A stretch of DNA of 64,000 nt from Streptomyces sp. MA5143a (GCF_900290235.1 NZ_OLMK01000034.1:229977-293976), one strand, 5' to 3'. Counted from the first letter of the stretch, positions 1 to 9,348 are shown. The notes: a model not told the origin generated them from the letters alone. Translations and numbers: made by a program.

Positions 1-3000
1 GTTGGGGTCGGTGAGGTGGAGGGACGGCGGGATGGTTCCGGCCTGGAGGGCGAGGATCGTCTTGATGAGCCCGGCGATACCGGCGGCGGGTTCCAGATGG
101 CCGATGTTCGTCTTCACCGATCCCACGGCGACCGGGCGCGCGGACCCGCCGAGGACGGCGTGCAGCGCCTCCAGCTCTATGAGGTCGCCGAGTTGGGTGC
201 CGGTGCCGTGCGCCTCGACGTAGCCGATGTCTCCGGGGGCGACGCCGGAGGCGGCGAGCGCCTTGCGCAGCACCGCCGACTGGGCGGGTCTGCTCGGCGC
301 GGTGAGGAAGCCGGCGCTGCCACCGGTGTGGTTGACGGCGGTGCCGCGGATCACGGCGAGGACCGGGTCACCGTCGCGGCGGGCGTCCGCGAGCCGCTTC
401 AACAGGACGACGCCGCAGCCCTCTCCGCGGACATAGCCGTCGGCGCCCTCGTCGAACGCCCGGCACACCCCCTGCGGGGACAGCATGCCGTTGCGGGCGA
501 AGGACCGGGTCTTGTCCGGCGTCAGCACCAGGTTGGCGGCGCCGACCACCGCGGCGTCGATGTCGCCCGACCTCAGGTGGACGGCGGCCTGGTGGAGGGC
601 GACCAGGGACGACGAGCACGCCGTGTCGACGGCCATGCTGGGTCCCGACCAGTCGAAGACGTGCGACAGCCGGTTGGCGACCATGGAGATCGCGGTGCCC
701 GTGGCGACGTGCGGGTCGCTGTGGCCGATGCTCCGGGCGACCAGCTCCGGGAAGTCGCTGGCGATGGTGCCGATGAAGACGCCGGTGTCACCACCGAGCG
801 AGGTGTGGTCGTGGCCGCCGCTCTCCAGCGCCTCGGCCGTCACGCTCAACAGCATCCGCTGCAGCGGGTCGAGGCGGCGGGCCTCGCGGTCGCTGAGGCC
901 GAAGCGTGCGGGGTCGAAGTACTCGACGCCGTCGACCCAGCCCGCCGGTATCGCGTCCGCCTCGGCGCCGGTCCACAGCCGGTCCCAGCCGCGCCGGCCC
1001 GCCGGGGCGGCACCGACGCTGGAGACCCCGTCGGCCAGGTTGCGCCAGAACTCGTCCGGCGTGGCGGCACCGGGGAACCGGCACGCCATCCCGACCACGG
1101 CCAACGCCCCCTCGGGCGCCGCCTCCGGCGCCTCCCCCAGCGGCGCCTCGGGCGTCTTCTCCCGCCCCGGCCGGGCCTCGGTCAGTGCCGATTCCGCCAC
1201 GTCGGTCCGGGGCCCCTGCCCTGCTTCTGCCGTCGCCGGTACGATCTCGGCGGCGTCGACCGTGGTCCGCGCCCGCGAGGCCGGTGGGGCGACCCGCACC
1301 ACGCCTTCGTCGGCCAGCAGCCGTGCCAGCTTGGCCGGGGTACCGGTCGCGAAGACCGACGGGGCGGTGATCTCGGCGCCCAGCTCCCGGCCGAGGCGCA
1401 CGGCGGCGACGGTCGCGTTGGCCGACTCACCGCCGAGATCGAAGAAGTTGGCGTCCGCCGGGAAGTCGGCCTGCCCCAGCACCTCGCCGAAGACCCGGGC
1501 GACGAGCACCGTCAGCGCCTCGCCGGTGAGGACGGCACCCTCGGTGGCCGGCGTCGGGTCCGCGGCGAGGGTCGTCGTGTCCGTGCGCAGGATCGTGTCG
1601 CGGGTGGGCCGGGGCAGTCGGGCGCGGGCCACCTTGCCGTTGTCGGTCAGGGGCAGGGCGTCGAGCCGTACGTACGCGTCCGGCACCATGTACTCGGGCA
1701 GCGTGGCGCCGACGTGCTCGTCCAACCGGTCCTTCGCGGGCAGGTCGTCGCCCACCAGGTAGGCGGTCAGACGCGGCTCGCCCCGGCCCTCGAAGCGTGC
1801 GGCGGCGACGACGGCCGCGGTGACACCGGGGAGCCGTTCCAGCACCTGCTCGATCTCGGCGGGCTCGATGCGGTTGCCCCGTACCTTCACCTGGGCGTCT
1901 GCGCGGCCGAGCCATTCCAGGGCGCCGTCGGCGTGGAGCCGTACCTCGTCGCCGGTGCGGTACATGCGCACGCCGGTCCCGGGGTGGACGGTGAAGGCGT
2001 CGTCCGTGAGGTCGGGCCGGTGGGCGTAGCCGCGCGCGAGGCCGGTGCCGGAGATCCACAGCGCGCCCTCCGTACCGGGTGCGCGGGGGGTGAGGTGCTC
2101 GTCCAGGACGTGCAGCCGCAGGTTCGGCAGCGGTTCACCCAGCGGGACGAAGGTGCCGACGGAGGTGACGCGGTGGGCGGAGGCCCAGATGGTGGCCTCG
2201 GTGGGGCCGTACAGGTTCCACAGGGCTCGGGCCGTGGCGTGCAGGCTCTCGGCGACGCTGCGGGGCAGGGCCTCTCCGCCCGAGAGGACGGTGAGGCCGG
2301 CGGGCGGGGTCCAGCCGGTGGCCAGCAGCAGCCGCCACATGCTGGGGGTGGCCTGGGCGACGGTCACCCGGTCGGCCAGTTCGGCGAGGCGCCGCGGGTC
2401 GCGGGCCGTCTCGCGGGAGGCGAGGACGACCTCGGCGCCGACGGTCAGGGGCAGCAGGAGTTCCAGCAGGGAGATGTCGAAGGCGACCGTCGTATGGGCG
2501 AGGACGACGTCGTCGGCGGAGGTGCCGAGCCGTTCGCCGATCCCGGTGAGGAAGTCGGCGAGCGCCCCGTGCTCGATCTCGACGCCCTTGGGGGTGCCCG
2601 TGGATCCACTGGTGAACAGCGTGTACGCGAGGTCGTCCGCGGTGACGGTCGGCGGCACGGCCGGTGCCGACCCGTCCGCCTCGGGTACGAGCAGGGCGGT
2701 GCCCAGGGAGGCGCCGAGGGCGTGGGTGGCGGGGTCGGTGAGGATCAGGTCGCAGCGGGCGACCTCGGTGTAGCCGCGCAGCCGGTCCGTGGGGTATCCG
2801 GGGTCGAGGGGCAGGAAGGACGCCCCGGAGCGGAGGATGCCGAGGAGGGCGGGCAGCAGCGGGATGTCCCGGTCGAGGAGGACACCGACGACCGACCCGG
2901 ACTCGATGCCCTGGTCGTGCAGACGGGCGGCGATCGCGTCGGCCCAGGCGTCGAGGGCCGCGTAGTCGAGGGTGCGGGCGCCGCTGCGGACGGCGGTGGC

Positions 3001-4851
3001 CGTGGGCCGGGCGGCGACGGTGGCGGCGAACAGGTCGAGTACGGTCGTGCCACCGCGCTCCGTCGTCTTCTCGGCGGGCGCCGGGACGTCGCCGTCGGAC
3101 ACGGCGGCGGGCGAGGTGGCGCCGGTCCGGGGGGCCGGCAGGGTGGCGCCGGTCCGGGAGGGCGGCACGGTGGCGCCGGTCCGGGAGGGCGGCAGGGTGG
3201 CGCCGGTCCGGGAGGGCGGCACGGTGGCGCCGGTCCGGGAGGGCGGCACGGTGGCGCCGGTCCGGGAGGCGGGCGGGGTGTCGTCGCCGTGGAGGAGGGC
3301 CGCGAGGGCGAGGTCCTCGATCCGCTCGGTGAGGGCGAGTGCCTCCTCCCGTGCCATGGCGGTGTCCCGGACGAAGACCGTGGGCGGGCCGTCCCTGAGG
3401 CAGAGGAGCGCGATCTCGGTGTGCGGTTCGGCGGACGCCTCCTCGCCCGCGCCGCGTTCGAGGACCATCACGTCGGTGAACGTGGGCTCCCCGCTCCCCA
3501 GGGGCCGCCCGGCGAGGCCGAGCCGGACCTCCAGGTCGGCGGTGTAGCCGTTCCGGGCCGCGGCCTCGTCGAGCTTGGCGCGCAGGGCGCCCGCGCTGTC
3601 GCCGTCGTACCGGACGGGGAATCGCGCGGCGGCGATGCCGTGGGTGTCCTCGGCGCGTGCGCGGGCGGCCGACGGCGACCAGGCGAAGTCGAAGACCGGT
3701 TCGTCGGCGCGTTCGGCCACGGTGTCGAGGAAGGCACGGACGACGCTGATGGTCTCCTCGCGGGAGCCCGGGACGAACGCGAGTTCGTAGCGGCCGTAGT
3801 GGGCCGCGCCGGCGCTGAAGTCGTCGACGGGCAGTCGGGCCGGGCGCACGTCCAGCAGCCGGGCCCGCCACCAGGGTTCGTGGGGGCGCAGTGCCTGCTG
3901 GGCGGCGGCGACGGCGGCGAGCCGTTCCTCGCTCACGGGCGGCAGGGAGGCGCCTTCGACGGCGCCGAGTCGCTGTGCGGCGGCCTGGCCGCTGAGGGCG
4001 CTGCCGTCCACGGCGGCGAAGTCGCTGAGGACGAGGTCGGCGTCCGGGGCGGACAGGGTGAGCGCCGAGGTGGTCACGGACTGCACCACGGTGTCCGTGC
4101 GGGGCTCTTCGCGGGGGATCAGTCTGATCTGCCGGGTGAGGACGGCGCCCTGTTCGGTGACGAGGGTGGGGATGCCGAGCGGGTTGGGGAAGCTGCCGTA
4201 GTCCAGGGCCTTGGAGATACGGGCGGCCTCCGCGGCCGGGGTGCCGGCGTGGACGAGGCCGCCGGAGGCCATGCGCGCGGACCGCCGGTAGAAGCGGCGT
4301 TCCCGGTCAGAGGTGTCGACGGGGTCGGGCAGGGTGCCCGCCACGATGTGCGGGACGAGGGCGTCGAACAGGTCGATGCCGATCTCGGCGGTCTCGTACG
4401 TCAGGGACAGCGCGGTGGAGTGGTCGCGCACCGGGAACCAGCGTTCGAGGAGGACGCCGCCGGCGTCCACGGCCTCCGTCATCCGGTGCCAGGTCGCCGC
4501 GTGCCGGGTGGCGCCCTCGTACAGGGCCCAGGCCGGGACGTGGCTGCCGGAGTAGCGGGGCAGGGGGCCGTCGTGGAAGTTGACGGCGGCGACCCGGGGA
4601 AGGTCCAGGACGTCCCCGGTCAGGATGCGGAAGTTGACGATGCTGAGCAGGTAGTCGAACGGCCGGCGGGACAGGGTCGCCGCGAGGTCGCCGTGCGGGT
4701 CGAGCACGGGCACGTCGTGTGCGCCGGCCCAGGCCACGACCGCGGGGTCGTCGCTGAGGACTCCCTCGACGTGTACGCCCGCGTCGAGCAGCTTCTCCGT
4801 GCACCGGGTGAGGACCCTGGTGCCGCCTATGACGTAGCAGGTGGTCGTCAT
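1..4851 (-). CDS. Hybrid NRPS-PKS, formyltransferase-A(Gly)-PCP-KS, C-terminus beyond window
   Basis: Partial: 1,617 residues are visible and the frame stays open at base 1. Residues 1-210 are a formyltransferase fold with NFHDGPLPRY (N91, H93). About 300-560 is a condensation-like remnant without HHxxxD. A proline-rich repeat linker follows, then an AMP-binding domain from about 600 (TSGSTGTPKG; FDIS with D792). The pocket residues read D-I-L-Q-L-G-L-I-W, the published glycine code. The carrier serine is S1143 (LGGES). From about 1243 a ketosynthase carries DTACSSS (C1412), EAHGTGT and KTNIGH, so its triad is intact. Inference: it loads glycine, N-formylates it and passes it to a KS, as in oxazole-primed polyketides. 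The ATG overlaps the Rieske gene stop (ATGA), so translation is probably coupled. Domain calls are secure; the product is inferred. Confidence 0.9.
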   Translation of the reverse strand, partial: MTTTCYVIGGTRVLTRCTEKLLDAGVHVEGVLSDDPAVVAWAGAHDVPVLDPHGDLAATLSRRPFDYLLSIVNFRILTGDVLDLPRVAAVNFHDGPLPRYSGSHVPAWALYEGATRHAATWHRMTEAVDAGGVLLERWFPVRDHSTALSLTYETAEIGIDLFDALVPHIVAGTLPDPVDTSDRERRFYRRSARMASGGLVHAGTPAAEAARISKALDYGSFPNPLGIPTLVTEQGAVLTRQIRLIPREEPRTDTVVQSVTTSALTLSAPDADLVLSDFAAVDGSALSGQAAAQRLGAVEGASLPPVSEERLAAVAAAQQALRPHEPWWRARLLDVRPARLPVDDFSAGAAHYGRYELAFVPGSREETISVVRAFLDTVAERADEPVFDFAWSPSAARARAEDTHGIAAARFPVRYDGDSAGALRAKLDEAAARNGYTADLEVRLGLAGRPLGSGEPTFTDVMVLERGAGEEASAEPHTEIALLCLRDGPPTVFVRDTAMAREEALALTERIEDLALAALLHGDDTPPASRTGATVPPSRTGATVPPSRTGATLPPSRTGATVPPSRTGATLPAPRTGATSPAAVSDGDVPAPAEKTTERGGTTVLDLFAATVAARPTATAVRSGARTLDYAALDAWADAIAARLHDQGIESGSVVGVLLDRDIPLLPALLGILRSGASFLPLDPGYPTDRLRGYTEVARCDLILTDPATHALGASLGTALLVPEADGSAPAVPPTVTADDLAYTLFTSGSTGTPKGVEIEHGALADFLTGIGERLGTSADDVVLAHTTVAFDISLLELLLPLTVGAEVVLASRETARDPRRLAELADRVTVAQATPSMWRLLLATGWTPPAGLTVLSGGEALPRSVAESLHATARALWNLYGPTEATIWASAHRVTSVGTFVPLGEPLPNLRLHVLDEHLTPRAPGTEGALWISGTGLARGYAHRPDLTDDAFTVHPGTGVRMYRTGDEVRLHADGALEWLGRADAQVKVRGNRIEPAEIEQVLERLPGVTAAVVAAARFEGRGEPRLTAYLVGDDLPAKDRLDEHVGATLPEYMVPDAYVRLDALPLTDNGKVARARLPRPTRDTILRTDTTTLAADPTPATEGAVLTGEALTVLVARVFGEVLGQADFPADANFFDLGGESANATVAAVRLGRELGAEITAPSVFATGTPAKLARLLADEGVVRVAPPASRARTTVDAAEIVPATAEAGQGPRTDVAESALTEARPGREKTPEAPLGEAPEAAPEGALAVVGMACRFPGAATPDEFWRNLADGVSSVGAAPAGRRGWDRLWTGAEADAIPAGWVDGVEYFDPARFGLSDREARRLDPLQRMLLSVTAEALESGGHDHTSLGGDTGVFIGTIASDFPELVARSIGHSDPHVATGTAISMVANRLSHVFDWSGPSMAVDTACSSSLVALHQAAVHLRSGDIDAAVVGAANLVLTPDKTRSFARNGMLSPQGVCRAFDEGADGYVRGEGCGVVLLKRLADARRDGDPVLAVIRGTAVNHTGGSAGFLTAPSRPAQSAVLRKALAASGVAPGDIGYVEAHGTGTQLGDLIELEALHAVLGGSARPVAVGSVKTNIGHLEPAAGIAGLIKTILALQAGTIPPSLHLTDPN
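3116..3277. repeat. Six-copy 27-bp tandem repeat in the NRPS linker
   Basis: Copies begin at 3116, 3143, 3170, 3197, 3224 and 3251, with an exact 27-base period and only a few substitutions. On the coding (minus) strand each copy encodes nine residues, roughly PPSRTGAT followed by V or L. The repeat separates the condensation-like remnant from the adenylation domain. Because the unit is a multiple of three, copy-number change keeps the frame. It is probably a flexible, recently expanded interdomain linker. Confidence 0.9.
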
Positions 4852-6053
4852 GCTCCCCCCTCTGCCACGGCGGCGGGGCGGGCGGGTTCGGTGGCCTCCG
4901 TGCCCCGCGTGTGGTCCGCGGTGCGGGCGGCGACCCAGGCGTCGATCTGGGAGACGACCTCCTCGTCGAGGGAGAGCTGCCCCGGCCTCCACAGCGGGTT
5001 CGACAGGCCGCGGTGGGTGCGCTCGCACATCTCCCAGTCCTCGTAGTTCGCCTTGTCCCACAGGGCGAACACGGCTTCGTGGGAGAAGTCGCCCTTGGCG
5101 GTCTCGGAGGGGTGGAACAGCCAGAAGTGCCGTACGAAGCAGGTGCCGGGGCTCTCGGGCCAGACCCACTGCATCATCACGTAGTCGGCGGTGAACCCGA
5201 ACAGGAGGTTGGGAAGGATGGTGATCCAGTTGATCCGCTGCCGGTCCGCCTCGGGCACGAGCGGCAGGGGGGTGCGCCGGCTGTGCCCCGTCATGGACAC
5301 GGAGTTGAAGCCGCTGCGGATGGACTGCCACGCCCCGACGATGTCGCCCCTGAGGTCGTAGGTGCCGGCGTCGTCGAAGTCGGTGATGCGGTGCAGGTCC
5401 TTGTGGGCGGTCGGGAAGTGCAGGCTCTCGTTGACGTTGTGCGCGACGAGCTTCCAGTTGGAGGCGACGGGGTAGTCCTTGGCCTGGACGCACTCCAGGT
5501 CCGCGAGTTCGTAGACCCGTGCGAACTCCCCGAACTCGCCGAGGACTTCGTCGAGGTCGGGGGCGTCGTCGGAGAAGGTGACGAAGACGACGCCGTGGCG
5601 GATCTCGGTGCGGATGGGCAGCAGACCGTTCTTCTCCTTCTCGAAGAAGTGGTCGAAGTAGGTGCCGTTGAGGCTCTTGAGCCGGCCGTTCCGGTCGTAG
5701 ACCCAGCAGTGGTACAGGCAGACGAGGCTCTGCCGCTTGCCGCTGGGTTCCTCCACGAGCTTGTAGCCCCGGTGTCGGCAGTAGTTGTGGTACGCCTGGA
5801 TGCCATCGTCGCCGTGGAGGAGGAGGACGGAGCCGCTGCCGATGTTCAGGGTGCTGTAGGCGCCCTTCTCCTTCAGGCGGGAGACATGGTCGACCGGGAG
5901 CCAGTGCCGGCCGTAGATGCGGGACATCTCCCGCTGGAACTGCTCCTCGCCGGTGTAGAACTCGTGCGACCGGCCGATGCCACCGGACTCGAAGTACGGC
6001 CTCTGCTCGGTCTGCTCGCTGATGAGGTCGAACATGCTGGACGCGCGCGTCAT
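4848..6053 (-). CDS. Rieske [2Fe-2S] non-heme iron oxygenase, alpha subunit
   Basis: A 401-residue oxygenase. The Rieske centre is CRH (C92, H94) and CLYH (C112, H115), matching CxH...CxxH. The catalytic domain has the mononuclear iron site N..E..H....H: HNVNESLH then H217, with H212 and E209. It therefore resembles a complete ring-hydroxylating oxygenase large subunit that needs an external ferredoxin/reductase, none of which is visible here. ATG 6053 is chosen because a GAGGGAGC ribosome site precedes it; longer upstream reading is GC-rich filler. Its stop overlaps the NRPS-PKS start by four bases. Tailoring oxidation of the product, or of its glycine-derived end, is inferred from position only. 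Confidence 0.9.
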   Translation of the reverse strand: MTRASSMFDLISEQTEQRPYFESGGIGRSHEFYTGEEQFQREMSRIYGRHWLPVDHVSRLKEKGAYSTLNIGSGSVLLLHGDDGIQAYHNYCRHRGYKLVEEPSGKRQSLVCLYHCWVYDRNGRLKSLNGTYFDHFFEKEKNGLLPIRTEIRHGVVFVTFSDDAPDLDEVLGEFGEFARVYELADLECVQAKDYPVASNWKLVAHNVNESLHFPTAHKDLHRITDFDDAGTYDLRGDIVGAWQSIRSGFNSVSMTGHSRRTPLPLVPEADRQRINWITILPNLLFGFTADYVMMQWVWPESPGTCFVRHFWLFHPSETAKGDFSHEAVFALWDKANYEDWEMCERTHRGLSNPLWRPGQLSLDEEVVSQIDAWVAARTADHTRGTEATEPARPAAVAEGGA

Positions 6054-6567
6054 CTGCTGGGCTCCCTCGGGGTGAGGTGCGGGAAGGCGGTGGAGGAGGG
6101 CGCCGGGCCCGGCCCACGGGGTGTACGCACGGGGGTGCGACGGCCCCCAGGAGTGCGCCCGCTCCGGCCGGTGGTGGTCGGTGGCGCGACTGCGCGCGAG
6201 GCGGCGGGCCGGGGCGGCTCGGAGCCCGGGAAGGGCGGAATGGTCGGGGTGGGGGCGGCGGTACGGCGATCGGCGGTTGACGGCGCCGATCCCGCCACCG
6301 CGTCGGCGTGACGCGGCCTCCCCGGGCTCCTTCGGCATGTGCGGCACAGCGCACGGGCCGTGCGGCCGCGGGTGCGAGGGGCGGGCGACGGAGGCCGGTG
6401 CGGCGCGCCGGGTGCCATGGCTCCGGGACTGCGGTGCGGCGCTGCCGGGGCCCGGACACCGTGGTCGAACCGGACGCGGTGGTGGGCCCGATCACCCGGT
6501 GGGGGTGGCCGCTCCCCGGCGACGGACACCGGGGAGGTCGCCGCTGGGGCGGTCGCCGCCCGCCCGG
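6054..6567. other. 514-base intergenic gap between two tailoring genes
   Basis: I see no gene here. It is very GC-rich and holds a 12-bp perfect palindrome (GCCGGGCCCGGC, 6102-6113) just upstream of the Rieske ribosome site. A gap this long inside a same-direction cluster suggests that the Rieske/NRPS transcription unit has its own promoter, but I could not identify its elements. Confidence 0.4.
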
Positions 6568-7821
6568 TCAGGCGGCCGGGTCGTAGACCCGCTCCTCCTC
6601 GGGTACGCCCGCGGCGTCGTAGAGACGCTCCAGGGCGTCCGGCGCGTAGATCTCGTAGTCGGGGACGACGCCGCCGATCAGGCCGAGCATCTTGTTGGTC
6701 CACTCCTGGCTGGCGCTCATCGCGCTCATCGTCGCCTTGAAGAACGGCGGGAGTTCGGTGAGTTCGCCGAGCGTGGTGGTGAAGTCGTAGACGCCGGCGC
6801 TCTCCTCGTCTCGCACCTTGTTGTACTCGGCCAGCGCCTCGTCCATCGGCCGCTCGCCGGACAGTCCCTGGTGGATGCGTTCGGCGAGCAGTTCGCCGTG
6901 GAGGAAGGCGTCCGTGATGCCCCACCCGGTGTAGGGGTCCTTGTGGTAGCCGGCGTCGCCCACGAGAGCCCAGCCGGGGCCGTGGGCGCGGCGGTAGTAG
7001 TTGTCCGGGTAGCGCATGGGACGGAAGTCCTCCTCGCGCCGCCCGCTGTCGCGCAGTTGGGCGCCCATCTCCGGGTGGACGTCGTCGAAGACGGCCTGGA
7101 AGCGGGCCTCCACGTCGGTGCGGAAGTCCTTCAGCTGGGCCCGGGTGCAGATGACGGCCAGCATGTTCAGCCCGTCGTTGGTGGGCCAGCTGCCGAACCA
7201 GCGCTCGTTGAAGCCGGTCTTGTGGTGCAGGCCCCAGTCGAGGCCGCTGTAGTACGAGTAGTAGATGAATCCGGCCGCGGGGCGGACGTTGTACAGCTCG
7301 GCGCCGACCTTCTTGGCGACCGTGGAGTGGAAGCCGTCCGCGCCGATGACCACCGAGGCCCGGAACTCGCGCTCCGGTCCGTCGCCCTCGCGTCCCCGGA
7401 TGCCGGTCACCCGGCCTTCGGAGGCGATGACGTCGGAGACGGTGAAGCCCTCCAGCACCTCGGCGCCGGCTCTGCGGGCGGCGTTGACCAGGATCTCGTC
7501 GAGCACGGTGCGGCGCGGGCAGTAGATGGCGTCGAGGCCGTCGACGGGGTCGGCGAAGCCGTTGAGCTCGATGCCCCGGTAGCTGTAGTGCATCGTGCGG
7601 ATCGCCGGGGTCTTCGCCTCGACGATCTCGTCGAGCAGTCCCCACTCCCGGAGCTTCAGCAGCCCCGCCTGATGGATGTAGTGGGTCGAGACGGTGTCGC
7701 TGGGGAAAGAGGACCGGTCCACCACGAGGACCCGGTGGCCGAGGCGTGCCAGCAGCATGGCGACCGGTGAGCCGGCGCAGCGGGCACCCACAACAATGAC
7801 GTCGTACACGCGATCCCCCAT
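6568..7821 (-). CDS. FAD-dependent oxidoreductase, PHBH/geranylgeranyl-reductase-like
   Basis: A 417-residue flavoprotein. The N-terminus has the dinucleotide fold YDVIVVGARCAGSPVAMLL with an acidic residue (D35) ending the second strand. The later FAD-ribityl motif reads ALVGDAGYHKDPYTGWGI. The family includes aromatic hydroxylases, halogenase-like enzymes and geranylgeranyl reductases. I see no halogenase WxWxIP signature, so hydroxylation, epoxidation or dehydrogenation is more likely. Two starts are possible: ATG 7821 (used), with no clear ribosome site, or GTG 7809, preceded by a GGGGGA run. It is the first gene of the biosynthetic block before the AT-richer upstream region. The substrate is unknown. 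Confidence 0.85.
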   Translation of the reverse strand: MGDRVYDVIVVGARCAGSPVAMLLARLGHRVLVVDRSSFPSDTVSTHYIHQAGLLKLREWGLLDEIVEAKTPAIRTMHYSYRGIELNGFADPVDGLDAIYCPRRTVLDEILVNAARRAGAEVLEGFTVSDVIASEGRVTGIRGREGDGPEREFRASVVIGADGFHSTVAKKVGAELYNVRPAAGFIYYSYYSGLDWGLHHKTGFNERWFGSWPTNDGLNMLAVICTRAQLKDFRTDVEARFQAVFDDVHPEMGAQLRDSGRREEDFRPMRYPDNYYRRAHGPGWALVGDAGYHKDPYTGWGITDAFLHGELLAERIHQGLSGERPMDEALAEYNKVRDEESAGVYDFTTTLGELTELPPFFKATMSAMSASQEWTNKMLGLIGGVVPDYEIYAPDALERLYDAAGVPEEERVYDPAA

Positions 7822-8289
7822 GATTCAGATCAGTCACCCGAAAGACACTCGGGCCCGTTTCCAGCGCGCATGGTCGGCGGCGCCGATGGTGACGTGAAGG
7901 CTATGAGTATCGGCCAATAAAGGTCAAGAGATGGTTAGAGGGGAGTCAATTGAGCATCACGCGGATAAGGCGGCGGAATATCTGACTCCGTTCACATGGG
8001 AGAACATCGACGCCCCCTATGTACATCCATGCACCTTTCAGAATGGGGTTTTTGACCCTAGCTATGGCTTGCGTCACATGCGAGGAGACCGGCGCCGCAA
8101 CCACGCTCGGTAAGTGATCCCGCCCCATCGGAACACATAGCGTAGGTAAAGGACGCGATTTGAGAAATGCGCCTCCACTCCGCCTCTTGGCTCGAATTAC
8201 TCAGTTGACGTAACCCGAGAAGTTAGAGAAATAAATCACGCCACTGGGTGGCTGAATCCCGAGGACCGCGTGCGGCGGGGTACGACAGG
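7822..8289. other. AT-richer intergenic region upstream of the biosynthetic genes
   Basis: No convincing gene. Bases 7900-8250 are clearly poorer in GC than everything around them, typical of a promoter-rich border. It lies between two minus-strand genes and should hold the promoter of the FAD gene. Short reading frames of about 60 codons occur on both strands, but their codon third positions are not GC-biased. Confidence 0.5.
7922..7954 (-). promoter_or_regulatory. Three heptamer-like direct repeats at 11-bp spacing
   Basis: Plus-strand units GGTCAAGAGAT, GGTTAGAGGGG and AGTCAATTGAG follow one another at an exact 11-base period. SARP activators of antibiotic clusters bind heptamer direct repeats spaced 11 bp near the -35 region. 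On the minus strand a TTGACC hexamer lies at the edge nearest the FAD gene. The match to a known SARP sequence is weak and no SARP gene is in view. Confidence 0.3.
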
Positions 8290-9348
8290 TCAGTCGTCGT
8301 TTCTGGCGTTCTCGCTCGGCAGGAACCTCTGACGAGCCCAGAGGCACAGCAGTGCCGTGCCGCCGGCCAGCAGCGGCACCGGGTCCCGGGCAAGCGGAGC
8401 CAGCACATATCCCAGCGCTGTGGCCGTGCACACCGTCAGGGGAACGAACGCCGCCGCTCCCTCCATCCCCCAGCGCAGCGCGGGCTCGGCGGTTCCGAGA
8501 GCGCTCGACCCGCCAGGCACCCACGGGCCGACGGCGACCACCAGCAGTCCCGCGGTGACGCAGGCGTCGACCAGCGGTCCGGACATCAGCCCGCTGCCGC
8601 CCGGACCGCCGGCCCACAGGCGCAGGGTGTCGCCGGCCAGGGTGAGGGACAACCCGGCGATGGAGACCCACAAGGTGGCTCTCCGGTCGCTCCGCACGAG
8701 ACGGCGCAGGGCGAACAGGAAGCTGAGGAAGACGACCTCCGCGGTCCACAGGACACCGACCAGCCCCGTCCCCAGTCGCCAGCCGTCGCCGGCCCCGCGC
8801 AACAGCACCCATCCCGTCATGAAGACGGCTCCGGCTGTGACGACCCCGTCGAGCACGCGGCGCAGCAGTACGTGCCGGCCTGTGCCGGCGTCGGCCGCGA
8901 CCACCATGCCCGCCATCCCCAGGCCGACCGTCAGCGTCACTCCGATGACGACCACCGAACCCAGGAGCGATCGCGCGTCCCATCCCGAAGCCGAGGGCTG
9001 GGACGACAGCACGGCGACCGCTCCCCGGTACATGCCCGCGGCGACGGCGGAACCCGCCAACAACAGCAGACGCGTTCGCACCCGTCCGCCCGTTCCCCTC
9101 GCGCGGAGCACCATGGAGGCTGCCAACCCCCAGCACCCGAGAGATGGCCCGAAAGTCAGCATCCGCACCGTCCCGTTCGCGGCGGCCCACAACCCGCCGA
9201 ACGTCAGCGCCGTTCCCACGAGGCATGCCACGCCGACCGCGTCCCAGGTCCGACGGCGGCGGCCCGACCGGGGCCTGAGCGCACTCAGAGCCTTCCCCAA
9301 CCCCGGCATCGGGCGCGCCCTTTCATCCGTCTGCCGCCCCCGGGGCAT
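8290..9348 (-). CDS. Polytopic membrane protein of unknown function
   Basis: About 352 residues with roughly eight to nine hydrophobic segments, beginning with WDAVGVACLVGTALTFGGLW after a short basic N-terminus. It resembles the multi-span sensor halves found ahead of GGDEF or kinase domains in actinobacteria, but here the chain ends after the last span with no output domain. Possible starts are ATG 9348 (used), GTG 9426 and ATG 9310; none has a strong ribosome site. The open frame extends far upstream, but that part is the shadow of the cupredoxin gene. The role is unknown. Confidence 0.65.
   Translation of the reverse strand: MPRGRQTDERARPMPGLGKALSALRPRSGRRRRTWDAVGVACLVGTALTFGGLWAAANGTVRMLTFGPSLGCWGLAASMVLRARGTGGRVRTRLLLLAGSAVAAGMYRGAVAVLSSQPSASGWDARSLLGSVVVIGVTLTVGLGMAGMVVAADAGTGRHVLLRRVLDGVVTAGAVFMTGWVLLRGAGDGWRLGTGLVGVLWTAEVVFLSFLFALRRLVRSDRRATLWVSIAGLSLTLAGDTLRLWAGGPGGSGLMSGPLVDACVTAGLLVVAVGPWVPGGSSALGTAEPALRWGMEGAAAFVPLTVCTATALGYVLAPLARDPVPLLAGGTALLCLWARQRFLPSENARNDD

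Noticed and set aside
16..5046. A 1,676-codon open frame on the plus strand
   Set aside because: It is the antisense shadow of the NRPS-PKS; its residues are G/A/R/V-rich with no domain, while the minus strand encodes complete catalytic motifs.
7931..8128. Two 60-codon frames in the AT-richer gap
   Set aside because: They overlap each other antisense, lack ribosome sites and have no recognisable protein features.
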